Assembly: GCA_035494735.1 (NCBI GenBank)
Contig: DATJGS010000037.1
Coordinates: 186,001 to 250,000 of the forward strand
DNA length: 64,000 bases
Direction of reading: 5' to 3'
Source: DATJGS01 sp035494735
GTDB lineage: Bacteria > Eisenbacteria > RBG-16-71-46
Shown here: in pieces, positions 18,220-27,047 of the stretch
Layout: each line of letters begins with the position of its first letter
How positions within the stretch are numbered: position 1 is the stretch's first letter
Program-made: the position numbers and the translations under genes
Notes under the pieces: generated by a model
Told to the model about the DNA's origin: nothing
Seen by the model: only the letters and a program-made list of their open reading frames with translations
Databases searched by the model: none

Positions 18220-20043
18220 ATGGGACGACATCTTCGATCGGCCATTGTCGCCGCGGTCGCATGGACCGCTGTGTGCAGCCCGATCGCCCGAGCCGAGTGG
18301 AGGCAGGATGGCTCCCCGATATCCTCCCTCTCGGGCATGATCGTCGGGCCCGATGGGCGCGGCGGCATCTTCGGCTCGACGAACGCCGGTTCGCTCTATC
18401 CGCAGCTCTTCCACCTGGACGCGAGCGGCGACACCACCGCGGGATGGTCGTACGGCGGAATCGACCTGACGCCCGGCGTGACGAGGAGCCAGCACACCTC
18501 GATCGCGCCGAGAGCGATCCTTCCGGACGGCGATGGCGGTACGTTCGAGCTGACTGCGGAGCAGGCGCCCTACGACGGCTCGGGCGGCTTCTGGTACCCG
18601 AAGCAGTTCTATCTGCATCGCCGGAGCGATCGCGGCACCGTCGCCGACGGCTGGCCGGCCGAAGGCGTGCTCCTTGAGACCCAATACCTCAACCCACGAT
18701 TCGAGGGGCTTCATTTCCCGCGCATGGCGCTCGACGGGGCAGGCGGCGTGCTGATCGCATGGCTGGGCTGGGCGGACTTGCCGGACTGGCCGAATCCGCG
18801 CGTCGTCGCGCAGCGCGTGACCGCAGCCGGTGCGCGGCTGTGGGGCGACGACGGCGTCACGGTTCGGTTGGGTCGCGGCGCCGCCACCATCCCCGCCCTG
18901 GTTGGCGACGGGCACGGCGGCGCACTCGTGTTCTGGGCGCAGCGGGATTCGTCGGAGACCAGCTTGCGGATTCGTGGTCAGCACGTCCTGGCGTCGGGTG
19001 ACGTCGGCTGGGACACCGACGGGAAGGTGGTCTCGTCGGACACGTACGATCGAATTGTCGATGCCATCCCGGCGGACGGCGGGTGGGTGTGGGCCGACTA
19101 TCACACGGCGATCGCCGCCGCAGGCGACGGAGACTCCGGCGCAATCATCGGGTGGGCCGGCGCACACGGCGTCGACCTGAACATCGTCGCCGCGCGCGTC
19201 GCTGCCGATGGCAATCTGCCGTGGGGCCATGATGTGCGCGTTTGCTCGGCCCCCGGCGAGCAGTCGACGCTCGATTGCGCCGCCGATCGGGCGGGCGGCG
19301 CCATCTTCGCGTGGCGCGATGGTCGTGAAGGCTCCGATATCGGCATTTACGCGCAGGCGGTTCGCCGCGATGGTCGCCTCCGATGGAGGCCGGACGGCGT
19401 CGCCGTGAGCCTGGGCACGGGAGAACGTGGACCCGTTCTCGTGGCTGACGACGGTCTCGACGGCACGTACTTCGCGTGGGGCGATCCCGTCGCGGGCGGC
19501 CGGGTGTTCGCGCAGCGGCTCACGCCCTCGGGGCGACCCGCGCCCGGCTGGGTCGGGAACGGAACCGTCGTCAGTCGAGTGGCCGAACCCGACTACAACC
19601 ACGAGGTCGGCCTGAGTCTCGTCGGCGGCCAGCGTGGCAACGCGATCGTGGCGTGGAACGATTTCCGAAGGGGCAGCTTTGCAATGTTGCTCACGCCGCT
19701 CGGCCCGGCAGGCGCGGCGGAGGTCGTTCACAAACGCGGCGCTACTCCGAGCGATGCCGGCCCCGTGCCTGCCTCGCAACCTGCGTTCGGGATCCGCGGC
19801 ATGCAGCCGAACCCCATGACCGCAGGAGGCACCGTGCGGCTCGCGCTCTTGGGCCTTGCGCCCGCGACGCTCGAGATATTCGATACGGCTGGTCGCCGCG
19901 TCTGGACTCGAGAGATCACGTCCGGTCCGGGCGAGTACTCCGTTCGACTGGCGGACGGTGCGTTGCTGCCGGCGGGCGTGTACCTCGTCCGGCTTTCACA
20001 GGGTACGCAAGTGACGGCCGCTCGCGCCGTGTACCTTCGCTAG
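18220..20043 (+). CDS. Secreted repeat protein with FlgD-like/Por-type C-terminal sorting module
   Basis: 607 residues beginning with a signal peptide (SAIVAAVAWTAVCSPIARA). The body carries loosely repeated units with 'GGAIFAWRDGREGSDIGIYAQ'-style beta strands (compare GGVLIAWLGWAD, GGALVFWAQRDSSE, AIVAWNDFR), which suggest a beta-propeller. From about residue 525 a FlgD-like module follows (MQPNPMTAGGTVRLALLG, LEIFDTAGRRVWTREI, LLPAGVYLVRLSQG), the same tail type as in the two FG-GAP proteins on the other strand. The ATG at 18220 has AGGAG seven bases upstream. It is likely exported to the surface by the same route as its divergent neighbours; the ligand is unknown. Confidence 0.8.
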   Translation: MGRHLRSAIVAAVAWTAVCSPIARAEWRQDGSPISSLSGMIVGPDGRGGIFGSTNAGSLYPQLFHLDASGDTTAGWSYGGIDLTPGVTRSQHTSIAPRAILPDGDGGTFELTAEQAPYDGSGGFWYPKQFYLHRRSDRGTVADGWPAEGVLLETQYLNPRFEGLHFPRMALDGAGGVLIAWLGWADLPDWPNPRVVAQRVTAAGARLWGDDGVTVRLGRGAATIPALVGDGHGGALVFWAQRDSSETSLRIRGQHVLASGDVGWDTDGKVVSSDTYDRIVDAIPADGGWVWADYHTAIAAAGDGDSGAIIGWAGAHGVDLNIVAARVAADGNLPWGHDVRVCSAPGEQSTLDCAADRAGGAIFAWRDGREGSDIGIYAQAVRRDGRLRWRPDGVAVSLGTGERGPVLVADDGLDGTYFAWGDPVAGGRVFAQRLTPSGRPAPGWVGNGTVVSRVAEPDYNHEVGLSLVGGQRGNAIVAWNDFRRGSFAMLLTPLGPAGAAEVVHKRGATPSDAGPVPASQPAFGIRGMQPNPMTAGGTVRLALLGLAPATLEIFDTAGRRVWTREITSGPGEYSVRLADGALLPAGVYLVRLSQGTQVTAARAVYLR

Positions 20044-20071
20044 GGAAGTACTCGTCTCCTCGGAGGTGGCC

Positions 20072-20119
20072 ATGTTCCGTCGACTGGTCTTCGCGGCTAG
20101 GGTGACGAGCCGGTTCTGA
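20072..20119 (+). other. Orphan ribosome site with a 15-codon frame (possible gene remnant or leader peptide)
   Basis: CGGAGGTGG stands just before an ATG at 20072. The frame reads MFRRLVFAA, like the beginning of a signal peptide, but stops at TGA 20117-20119 after 15 codons. It may be a decayed exported-protein gene or chance; there is no other support. Confidence 0.2.
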
Positions 20120-20169
20120 CGCGCGAGTGCTGCCGCTGGCTCACCCCACGCTTGGCCCTGCTCATCCGG

Positions 20170-21309
20170 TCACGCTGTGAGCCGCACCAGGAGCACCGTC
20201 TGATCGTCGAGCTGTTGGCCGTAGCGCGCCGCGCTCGCGAAAACCGCGTCCGCGGTTTCCTTCAACGCGATCGCGCCATCCGCGAACGCCGCCGTCCGCA
20301 CGCCGTCCATGCCGAACTCGCTGCCGTCGCGGTGGAAGATCTCCGTCAGTCCGTCGGTGAGGAGCATGAAGGTGTCGCCCGCCGCGTGCTCGACGGCGAT
20401 CGATTCGTACCGCGCATCGGCCCCGAATCCCAACAGTGGCCCGCCGACCACGAGCTCCGAGACCTCACCGGTGCCGGCATGACGATGGAGGATCGGGAGG
20501 TGCCCGGCGAGCGCGTAGTGCGCCTGGCCCGCGCGGTTCACGTGAAGGCAGACACACGTCGCAAACGTGCCGGGTCTGCCGAGCTCGTGAACGGTGCGGT
20601 TGAGGTCGCGCAATAGCACCGGCAGCGTCGCGCCCCCGGCGAGCGCGGCCCGTGACGCACTCTTGAGCATCGCCATCAGGACGCCGGCCCCGACTCCGTG
20701 GCCGGAGACGTCCACCAGATAGAACGTCGTGCCGTCCGGGCCCTCGAACACATCGACGAGATCGCCTCCCATGGCGCCGCTCGCTTGAGAGCGTCCGTAG
20801 TAGTCCGCGTGATTGGATCGACCGGACACGACGGGCACGAGCGCATCGTGGATCCCCTTCGCCAGATCCATCTCGGTCTGCAATCGAGCGTGGCCGCGCA
20901 CCACGGAGTGCATGAAGCGCATGAAGAGCCCGTAGCTGATGACGACGAACAAGAGGGTGGCGAACGCATCCAGGACGAGTCGTGTGTGCTGCTCGGCCGG
21001 CGCGAACACGCTCACCCGCGTCCCCGCGGTTGCCCACTTCGCGAACGACGACACGGCCGCGTGGAGTCCGATCGCGACGGGAACCAGGCGCAGGTCCCAC
21101 AGTGTCGCGAAGACGTACGACACGCCGACGACGCCCAGCAGCGCGACATAGACCGCGAGGCTCCAGAGCGGCGTGTGCGCCGGTTGCGCGACGTCGACCA
21201 GCACACCCATGGCGCCGAACATGAAGAAGACCGCGACGCCGAAGAGGACGCGCGACCGCACGGACGTGGCCTTCCAGAATCGCGCGCCGCGTTTCGACTG
21301 CCATCGCAT
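20170..21309 (-). CDS. Membrane-anchored SpoIIE/RsbU-type PP2C serine phosphatase
   Basis: 379 residues. The N-terminal 150 hold about five hydrophobic helices (VLFGVAVFFMFGAMGVLV, SLAVYVALLGVVGVSYVF, FATLLFVVISYGLFM and others). A short helical linker follows, then a SpoIIE-type PP2C domain with metal-binding Asp residues in GGDLVDVFEG and FYLVDVSGHGVGAGVLMAML, then LTDGLTEIF near the end. Such enzymes dephosphorylate anti-sigma-factor antagonists of the STAS type. The stressosome operon at 53 kb encodes STAS proteins, but a link is only a guess. The ATG at 21309 is chosen for its GGGAG site six bases upstream; the frame is open to 21405. Confidence 0.8.
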   Translation of the reverse strand: MRWQSKRGARFWKATSVRSRVLFGVAVFFMFGAMGVLVDVAQPAHTPLWSLAVYVALLGVVGVSYVFATLWDLRLVPVAIGLHAAVSSFAKWATAGTRVSVFAPAEQHTRLVLDAFATLLFVVISYGLFMRFMHSVVRGHARLQTEMDLAKGIHDALVPVVSGRSNHADYYGRSQASGAMGGDLVDVFEGPDGTTFYLVDVSGHGVGAGVLMAMLKSASRAALAGGATLPVLLRDLNRTVHELGRPGTFATCVCLHVNRAGQAHYALAGHLPILHRHAGTGEVSELVVGGPLLGFGADARYESIAVEHAAGDTFMLLTDGLTEIFHRDGSEFGMDGVRTAAFADGAIALKETADAVFASAARYGQQLDDQTVLLVRLTA

Positions 21310-21455
21310 CCTGGTCTCCCGTCGCGAGCGACTGCGTCGCGCGCCTGCTCGAGATGGCGCTCGGAGGTACTCGTGTCGAGTCGCATTGTGGACGATTGTG
21401 CGCAATTATTTCACCGTCACGGGCCGAAGATACGTCACACGACTCTGGAGCACCC

Positions 21456-22034
21456 ATGGCATTCGACTTCCCAGCCCAGTTCCCGATGCTGACCACGTCC
21501 CGCCTCGTCCTCCGCGAGACCGCCGCGCACGACGTCGACGCCGTGTTCGCCATGGAGAGCGATCCGGTGGCGATGCGCTACTGGAGCAAGCCGCCGATGC
21601 GCGACGTCGCCGAGGCGGAGGCCGCGGTCGAGCGCGCGATGTCACTGTTTCCGGCGCGGACGGCACTGCGCTGGGCGATGACGCGGCCCGAGGACGATCG
21701 CCTGATCGGGCACGTGTCCCTGTTCAATTTCGTCGAGCAGAGCGACCGCGCCGACCTCGGCTACGGGATGAACCGCGACCACTGGGGCCAAGGGTTCATG
21801 AGCGAAGCCCTGAACGCGGTCGTCGACTACGCGTTCGGTCCGATGGGCCTGCGTCGCCTCGAAGCCGACATCCACCCCGACAATCTCGCGTCGCTACGCT
21901 CGCTCGAACGCCTGGGCTTTCGCCGTGAGGGGCTGCTGCTCGAGCGCTGGCAGGTGGGCGACGAGATCTCGGACAGCGCCGTGTTCGGCCTGCTCGCGCG
22001 CGAGTGGCCGGCGAGACGCGAGGCGCGGCGATAG
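21456..22034 (+). CDS. GNAT acetyltransferase, RimJ/RimL type
   Basis: 192 residues with the RimJ/RimL layout: RLVLRETAAHDVDAVF at the start, an acetyl-CoA-binding loop region GYGMNRDHWGQGFMSEALN at about 103-121, and NLASLRSLERLGFRREG, the family's C-terminal signature. These enzymes N-acetylate protein N-termini or small amines; the target is unknown. The ATG at 21456 has TGGAG five bases upstream. It is divergent from the PP2C phosphatase and convergent with an SDR gene 20 bp away. Confidence 0.8.
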   Translation: MAFDFPAQFPMLTTSRLVLRETAAHDVDAVFAMESDPVAMRYWSKPPMRDVAEAEAAVERAMSLFPARTALRWAMTRPEDDRLIGHVSLFNFVEQSDRADLGYGMNRDHWGQGFMSEALNAVVDYAFGPMGLRRLEADIHPDNLASLRSLERLGFRREGLLLERWQVGDEISDSAVFGLLAREWPARREARR

Positions 22035-22035
22035 C

Positions 22036-22054
22036 GCGCCCGGGCGACGGGCGC
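22036..22054. terminator. Hairpin in the 20-bp convergent gap
   Basis: GCGCCCG-GGCGA-CGGGCGC forms a 7-bp stem that fills the gap between the GNAT and SDR stop codons. It could stop transcription from both sides. There is no T-run, so an intrinsic terminator is uncertain. Confidence 0.4.
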
Positions 22055-22882
22055 TCACGCGCCCTCGAGCGGCTGCCCGTGCGTCGGCAGTGCGTACGCG
22101 AATCCTCCGTCGACGACGAGCGTGCCGCCCACGACGTAGTCGCCGGCGCGCGACGCCAGGTAGATCGCGGCGCCCGCGATGTCGTCCGGCGTTCCGATGC
22201 GCCCGGCCGGCACGCGCTTCGCGAGGCGCTCGGGTCGATCGCGCGCCGCGCGATTCATGTCCGACGCGAACGCGCCGGGCGCGATCGCCGAGACCACGAT
22301 GTTGCGATCGATCAACCGCGCCGCCAGTTGGCGCGTGAGTTGATTGAGCGCGGCCTTGCTCGCGCCGTAGGAATACGCTTCGCATGCGTTCAGGCCGATC
22401 GCGTCGACCGAACTGACGTGGATGACCTTCGCGGGCCGCTCGCGCGAGGCGCCGGCGCACAGCAGGTCGAGCAGCGCCTGCGTCACGAAGAACGGGGCGC
22501 GGACGTTCACGTCCATGACGCGGTCCCACTGCAGCTCCGTGAAGTCCTCGAACGCCGCGACCTCCGCGGCGCCCGCGTTGTGGACGAGCACGTGCAGCGC
22601 GGGTTCGCGCTCGCGCAGCGCGTCCGCCAGGGCTCGCGCGCCGGCGGCCCCCACGAGCTCGGCGACGAGCGATCGGCACTCGCCGCCGGTAGCGCACATC
22701 TGCCGCGCGGTCGTTTCGCCGGCGACGCGATCGCGCGACGTGATGTACACGCGGGCCCCGTACGCGACGAGCCCCTCCGCGATCATGCGGCCGACGCCTC
22801 GCGCGCCGCCGGTGACCAGTGCGACCCGGCCGGTGAGATCGAACAGGTCGCGGCGTGGCGCGACGTTCGGCTCCGAGCCCAT
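22055..22882 (-). CDS. Short-chain dehydrogenase/reductase (SDR)
   Basis: 275-residue classical SDR. The cofactor motif TGGARGVG is at 24-31, the strand-4 motif HNAG at 101-104, catalytic Ser at 157-158 (HVSSVD) and YxxxK at Y172-K176 (SYGASKAAL), with the C-terminal VVGGTLVVDGGF. An Arg at 50 after strand 2 suggests NADP(H). Members reduce ketones or oxidise alcohols; the substrate is unknown. Its ATG overlaps the stop of the methyltransferase upstream by one base (TGATG), so they are translated together and may act on the same metabolite. Confidence 0.85.
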   Translation of the reverse strand: MGSEPNVAPRRDLFDLTGRVALVTGGARGVGRMIAEGLVAYGARVYITSRDRVAGETTARQMCATGGECRSLVAELVGAAGARALADALREREPALHVLVHNAGAAEVAAFEDFTELQWDRVMDVNVRAPFFVTQALLDLLCAGASRERPAKVIHVSSVDAIGLNACEAYSYGASKAALNQLTRQLAARLIDRNIVVSAIAPGAFASDMNRAARDRPERLAKRVPAGRIGTPDDIAGAAIYLASRAGDYVVGGTLVVDGGFAYALPTHGQPLEGA

Positions 22883-23700
22883 CAGCCGCGTTTGCGCGCG
22901 ACGATGTCGAACACGGTCGGCGTCAGCAGGAACGCGCCGGGCTTGCGTTCCGTTTCGTCGAACGCCCGTTGAATCGCGCTCGCCCGTGCGCCGTCGACAC
23001 GACCGAGGTCGACGAGACGCCGCAGGCCGACGGCCACGAACGCCTTCGGCCACTCCCACAGCATGTCGCCGGGCCGGGCCAGCTCCGTGATGGGCTCGAC
23101 GGACGACAGATCGAAGCCGAGCGCTTCCAGCCAGTGCGGCAACTCGAGCGCGATGTCGGGCTCGCCGCCGCTGTTGCGCCACGACGCCATCACGTCGCCG
23201 ACGAACTGCTCGAACGCTTCCTGGCGCGGCCACAGCCGCCACGCGCGGTAATCCGCGTACTCGAGGATCGCCATCGTGCCGCCCGGGCGCAGCGCGGCCG
23301 CGGCGCGACGCAGCAGCGCCTCGGGCTCGCTCACGAACGAATAGACCCAGCGCGTCCACACACCGTCCGCCTTCACGTCGGGCAGCGGATCGCGATCGAG
23401 ATCCAATTCGTGCGTCTCGATGTTCGCAAGACCGCGCTCGCGCGCGAACGCTTCCAGCGCGTCCAGGAAGCGCCGCGAACGATCGACCGCGACGACGCGG
23501 CCCGCCGGCCCGACGATCTCCGCGAGATCGAGCGTCGCGTAGCCCGGCCCGCACCCGACGTCGAAGATCGTCTGCCCGCTCGCGAATCCGGCGCGTCGCC
23601 ATGCGCGCGTCGCCCACGGGCGCCACACACGATGCTGCAACCCCAGCCTCTCGATCTCGGCGTCGTGCGTGCCGAGCACGTACTCGTTTTCGGTGGCCAT
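22882..23700 (-). CDS. Class I SAM-dependent methyltransferase
   Basis: 272 residues with motif I IFDVGCGPGYATLDLAE, the acidic VVAVDRSRRFLDALE and the motif-IV region DGVWTRWVYSFV, then LRPGGTMAILEY. It resembles ubiquinone/polyketide-type C- or O-methyltransferases. The ATG at 23700 is preceded by GAGGAGA; the frame continues to 23739 without a site. First gene of a two-gene operon with the SDR. Substrate not identifiable. Confidence 0.8.
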   Translation of the reverse strand: MATENEYVLGTHDAEIERLGLQHRVWRPWATRAWRRAGFASGQTIFDVGCGPGYATLDLAEIVGPAGRVVAVDRSRRFLDALEAFARERGLANIETHELDLDRDPLPDVKADGVWTRWVYSFVSEPEALLRRAAAALRPGGTMAILEYADYRAWRLWPRQEAFEQFVGDVMASWRNSGGEPDIALELPHWLEALGFDLSSVEPITELARPGDMLWEWPKAFVAVGLRRLVDLGRVDGARASAIQRAFDETERKPGAFLLTPTVFDIVARKRG

Positions 23701-23823
23701 GCGCTCTCCTCGAATCCCTGGTGGCGTTCGTGCGAACACATCGAGGCTAGCAGGTGGGGCGCGAGATCACTGGTCGTTTTCGGCGGCGACATTCGACGCG
23801 CTCGCGCGCACGGTGCGCCACGC

Positions 23824-23829
23824 TATACT
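23824..23829 (+). promoter_or_regulatory. Candidate -10 element (TATACT) for the YceH-like gene
   Basis: GCTATACTGG lies 43 bp before the ATG at 23873 in otherwise GC-rich DNA. No convincing -35 is present at the usual distance. Confidence 0.35.
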
Positions 23830-23872
23830 GGCTCGCACGCCACGCCGCTTGCCCCCGCGCTCACGAGGAACC

Positions 23873-24652
23873 ATGACCGAGCTGCCCGATCGCCCCACCG
23901 CCGCGCCCAAGTGGAAGCCGCTCGACGCGCGGCAACGCCGCGTGCTCGGCGTGCTGATCGAGAAGGCGAAGACGACGCCGGCCGCGTATCCGATGTCGGT
24001 GAATGCGATCGTCACCGGCTGCAATCAGAAGAACAATCGCGATCCGCTCACGACGCTCGATGACTTCGGCGTGGAGAAGGCGCTCGACGAGTTGCGCAAT
24101 CTCGGCGCGGTCAGCGAGGTGGATTGGCTCGGACGCGTTTCCAAGTACAAACACCACGCGTACGAGTGGCTCGGCGTGACGCGCCCGGAACTCGCCGTGC
24201 TCGCGGAACTCCTGCTGCGCGGTGCGCAGCAATTGGGCGAACTCCGCGGTCGCGCCGCGCGCATGGAGCCGATCGCGGATCTCGCGGCGCTCAAGCCCAT
24301 CGTCACGGCGCTCGTCGAGCGCGGGCTCATGCTCGAGCTGACGCCGGCGGGGCGTGGGCAGATTGTGAGCCACAATCTGTATCTGCCGGAGGAACTCGCG
24401 GGAGTGAAAACCGGCCTCGCCGGACGATCGCACGCCGAGTCGTCGCCGGCTGTCCACGAAATCGCGGGAGGTCATAGCGCCCCAGCCGCGCCGCATGCCG
24501 GCCCGCCGGCCTCCGCTCCGCGGCGCACGTCCGAGGGTTCCGAGTCCGGACCCAACCCGCTCGACGTCGCCCGACTGTCCGCCGAAATCGTTGCCCTGCA
24601 GTCGGAAGTCGCGCGGCTCCGCGACCGGGTGAGCGAGCTCGAAGCCAAGTAG
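23873..24652 (+). CDS. yceH: YceH/DUF480-family protein with two winged helices
   Basis: 259 residues. The DUF480 signature is clear: LDARQRRVLGVLIEKAKTTP, YPMSVNAIVTGCNQK and NRDP, followed by a second winged-helix region LAVLAELLLRGAQQLGELRGRA with ALVERGLMLELTPAGRGQ. The family has a DNA-binding-like fold, but its function is not established. The region around 180-225 is low-complexity. The C terminus (about 232-259) is a coiled coil with heptads (IVALQSEVARLRDRVSELEAK region), as in other long members. The start is set by ACGAGGA before the ATG. Confidence 0.85.
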   Translation: MTELPDRPTAAPKWKPLDARQRRVLGVLIEKAKTTPAAYPMSVNAIVTGCNQKNNRDPLTTLDDFGVEKALDELRNLGAVSEVDWLGRVSKYKHHAYEWLGVTRPELAVLAELLLRGAQQLGELRGRAARMEPIADLAALKPIVTALVERGLMLELTPAGRGQIVSHNLYLPEELAGVKTGLAGRSHAESSPAVHEIAGGHSAPAAPHAGPPASAPRRTSEGSESGPNPLDVARLSAEIVALQSEVARLRDRVSELEAK

Positions 24653-24790
24653 CCAAGCTGATTGCCACTCTCGGCTGACGCGTCGCCGCGGTATGATTCC
24701 GTCTGTTACCCGAGGCGCCCGCCGCCCGAATGCTCTCCGGCCGGACCGCACGCGCCCCGCTTCTCACGCGACGCCTACTCGGAGGTTCCC

Positions 24791-25420
24791 GTGCGCACCA
24801 CTCTCCCCGCGTTGCTCGCCATCGCGCTCACCGTCGCATGCGCAGTTGCCGCCGTCGCCGGCGTCCCTTCTTCACAGAACTCGACCGTGCCTCCGGTGCT
24901 CGCGACGACGCCCGCCGGCGCCATCGTGACCGGGATCATCGTGCGCGACATCGCGAATAACGTCATCCCCAACTCCACCGTGGTCATCGACTACAACAAT
25001 TGCGCCGGCTTCGTGCCTTGCACGGAGGCGTCGAGCCCGCTGCCCGATGCCTACATCCTCGACGAGGGCACTAAGACGATTCGCATGCTGTCCGGCCCGA
25101 ACGGCCAGGCGCCGTTCTATCTGCGCGCCGGCGGCGGATGCTCCTCCGCCGGAATCCGCATCTACGCCGATGGCGTGCTGATCTCGACGATCTACGCCGC
25201 CTCCGCGGATCAGAACGCCGATCTCGTGGTGGACGCGACGGACGTCGCGCTCGTGGACGGGAAGATCGGCACGAGCGACCTGACGGGCGACCTCGACGGG
25301 AATGGCGTCGTGAACGCCGCGGACGAGAGCACGGTCAGTGCCTTTGTCGGCCAGGGTTGCAACAACCCGACGGACACGCGCCGCAGCACGTGGGGCCGTG
25401 TGAAGGCGATCTATCGGTGA
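24791..25420 (+). CDS. Exported protein with C-terminal dockerin-type EF-hand repeats
   Basis: 209 residues from a GTG with GGAGG five bases upstream. A signal peptide (LLAIALTVACAVAAVAGV) is followed by a beta-rich domain with two paired Cys (about 70-78: NNCAGFVPCTE). A C-terminal duplicated calcium-loop motif D-x-N-x-D-x-x-x-D-x-x-D (DQNADLVVDATDVALVD and DLDGNGVVNAADESTVSAF) resembles dockerin type I. Such repeats bind calcium and may dock to a cohesin partner or simply stabilise the fold; no cohesin gene is seen in this window. A TATGAT hexamer at 24692 may be its -10. An 11-bp-stem terminator follows. Confidence 0.7.
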   Translation: MRTTLPALLAIALTVACAVAAVAGVPSSQNSTVPPVLATTPAGAIVTGIIVRDIANNVIPNSTVVIDYNNCAGFVPCTEASSPLPDAYILDEGTKTIRMLSGPNGQAPFYLRAGGGCSSAGIRIYADGVLISTIYAASADQNADLVVDATDVALVDGKIGTSDLTGDLDGNGVVNAADESTVSAFVGQGCNNPTDTRRSTWGRVKAIYR

Positions 25421-25447
25421 GGTTGCGAAGCGGACGAAACTGCAGGC

Positions 25448-25480
25448 GCGCGCGCCGAGGGGCTACCCTTCGGCGCGCGC
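25448..25480 (+). terminator. GC-rich hairpin terminator after the dockerin-like gene
   Basis: GCGCGCGCCGA (25448-25458) pairs perfectly with TCGGCGCGCGC (25470-25480) around an 11-base loop. A weak T-containing tail (CTCGTTGCTCGTGATTT) follows, 28 bp after the stop codon. Confidence 0.6.
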
Positions 25481-25543
25481 CTCGTTGCTCGTGATTTCAT
25501 TCCCAAGCTGGACGGGTCGACGCTGATTGGCGAAGGAGGTCGG

Positions 25544-25972
25544 ATGAACTTCGAAGAGTTCTACAAGCAAACCAAGTCCGCGTGGGACAAGTTTGCCAAG
25601 GGCAACCCCGAGCCAGCGAAGTCACTCTACTCACATCGAGACGACGCGACGCTCGCGAATCCGTTCGGTCCCGCCGTCCGTGGTTGGGAGCAGGTATCCA
25701 AGACGCTGGAATTCGCCTCGTCGCGATTTCGCGAAGGCGAGTTCATCGGCGCCGAACGGATCGCCGAATACGCGACCGCCGAACTTGTGTGTCTTCTTGA
25801 CCTCGAGCATTGGAGAGCCAGGGTCGGTGATCGCCCGAAGGTTGAACCCTTCGACCTTCGGGTTACCACGACCCTTCGTCGTGAGAACGACGACTGGAAG
25901 ATCGTTCATCGGCACGCCGACCCGATAACCACATTCGATCCCAACGGCCCGCTGCGGACCTCCCCACTCTGA
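25544..25972 (+). CDS. SnoaL-like/NTF2-fold protein
   Basis: 142 residues from an ATG with AAGGAGG upstream. The layout is an NTF2-type cone fold: N-terminal helix FEEFYKQTKSAWDKFAKGN, a loop with HRDDATLANPFGPAVRGWEQV, and C-terminal strands LRRENDDWKIVHRHADPI. These proteins often catalyse small isomerisations or bind small ligands; a SnoaL_3 or DUF4440 identity is likely. Codon use is noticeably less GC-rich than in neighbouring genes, which could reflect recent arrival. It stands alone between a terminator and the convergent M56 gene. Confidence 0.7.
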   Translation: MNFEEFYKQTKSAWDKFAKGNPEPAKSLYSHRDDATLANPFGPAVRGWEQVSKTLEFASSRFREGEFIGAERIAEYATAELVCLLDLEHWRARVGDRPKVEPFDLRVTTTLRRENDDWKIVHRHADPITTFDPNGPLRTSPL

Positions 25973-26051
25973 ACGATCACGCTTGGTGCGTAACGGAAGG
26001 CCGCCTGGCTCGAGCCGCATCGTGTCTTGCCGAATGAATCGAGTCGCTCAT

Positions 26052-27047
26052 TCAGCGACGGGTGGTCCCGACCGCCGCTGAGTGGACCGGCGCCGCCCAG
26101 GGCTGCGCGATGCGGAGCCGCAGCAAGGACAGCGGCGCGAGCAACGCGACGGCGACCAGCACGATCCCGAGGCCGCCGCGCAGTCCGAGCGTCGTACGCG
26201 GCCGCCCGTCGTCGAGGAGAGCGACGAGGCGCGTCTCGAACTCCCAGCCTCGGGCCATTCCCGCGGCCGCGAGCGCCGCGGGCACGCGCCAGCGCTCACG
26301 CGCGACCGCGAGCAGGTGTCCCGCGTAGTCCGGGGCGGCCAGACCCGATGCGAGCACGCGATCATCGCAGGCGCGCTCGCTCTCGGCGCGCAGATGGCGC
26401 ACGGCGAGCCAGACGAGCGGATGGAACCAGAACAGTACGCACGCGCCCGACGCCAGGGCCTGCACGAGGCAGTCGCGCCGCGCCACGTGCGCACACTCGT
26501 GGCGCCACGCCGCCCGGAGGCGCCGCGCGGGCCACGCCGCTGCGCAGGCCGGCATCAGCACGACCGGCCTGACGAGTCCCCACGTCAACGGCACGCGAAC
26601 GTCCTCGCTCACGAATACGCGATGGCCATCCACCCGCTCGCGCTCGAGCGCGCCGTCGAGCCATGGGCTCACACGCGCCGCAATACGCGCGCGCCGCACG
26701 ATTCGGGCGAGCGCCACGTGACCGCTCGCCAGCCACACCGCGACGCTGAGCGCACCCACGAGCCACACGGTGGAGATGATCTGAAGTCCGAACCAGACGG
26801 CCGCGGGCGAAACACCGAAGATCGGCATGTACACCGGCACTCGCGGGACGACCGGCGTCAGCGCGGCGAGAGCGACCGATCCGCCGAGCGCCAAGGCCCA
26901 GACCAGATGACGCGCGGACGCGGAGCGCCGGCGCATGAGCGTGGACACGCCCCACGCGAGCGAGAGCACGGCCGTCACCTTGAGGCACACGCCGATGGCC
27001 GGGATCGGCTCGGGCACCATGAACAGCGCGTGTGTGACGTCGATCAC
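26052..27047 (-). CDS. M56-family (BlaR1-type) membrane metallopeptidase without a sensor domain
   Basis: 331 residues. Several membrane helices flank a zinc-protease core with HExxH at H183-E184-H187 (WRHECAHVARRD), followed by a downstream Glu/Asp region (AESERACDDRVLA). BlaR1-type proteins cut the BlaI repressor after receiving a signal. Here the protein ends about 40 residues after its last helix, so the penicillin-binding sensor of BlaR1 is missing and the signal must come otherwise. The GTG start at 27047 overlaps the BlaI stop by four bases (GTGA). Codons further upstream in this frame belong to the blaI region. Confidence 0.8.
   Translation of the reverse strand: MIDVTHALFMVPEPIPAIGVCLKVTAVLSLAWGVSTLMRRRSASARHLVWALALGGSVALAALTPVVPRVPVYMPIFGVSPAAVWFGLQIISTVWLVGALSVAVWLASGHVALARIVRRARIAARVSPWLDGALERERVDGHRVFVSEDVRVPLTWGLVRPVVLMPACAAAWPARRLRAAWRHECAHVARRDCLVQALASGACVLFWFHPLVWLAVRHLRAESERACDDRVLASGLAAPDYAGHLLAVARERWRVPAALAAAGMARGWEFETRLVALLDDGRPRTTLGLRGGLGIVLVAVALLAPLSLLRLRIAQPWAAPVHSAAVGTTRR

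Noticed and set aside
13527..18677. Long plus-strand open frames (796 and 745 codons) across the FG-GAP genes
   Set aside because: They lie opposite the repeat genes, are full of Arg/Val/Asp-rich pseudo-repeats without ribosome sites or domains, and arise from GC-rich codon structure on the other strand.
22055..23626. 523-codon reading that would fuse extra N-terminal sequence to the SDR
   Set aside because: The added part is out-of-frame methyltransferase sequence. The SDR ATG at 22882 gives a normal 275-residue protein with a coupled TGATG overlap.
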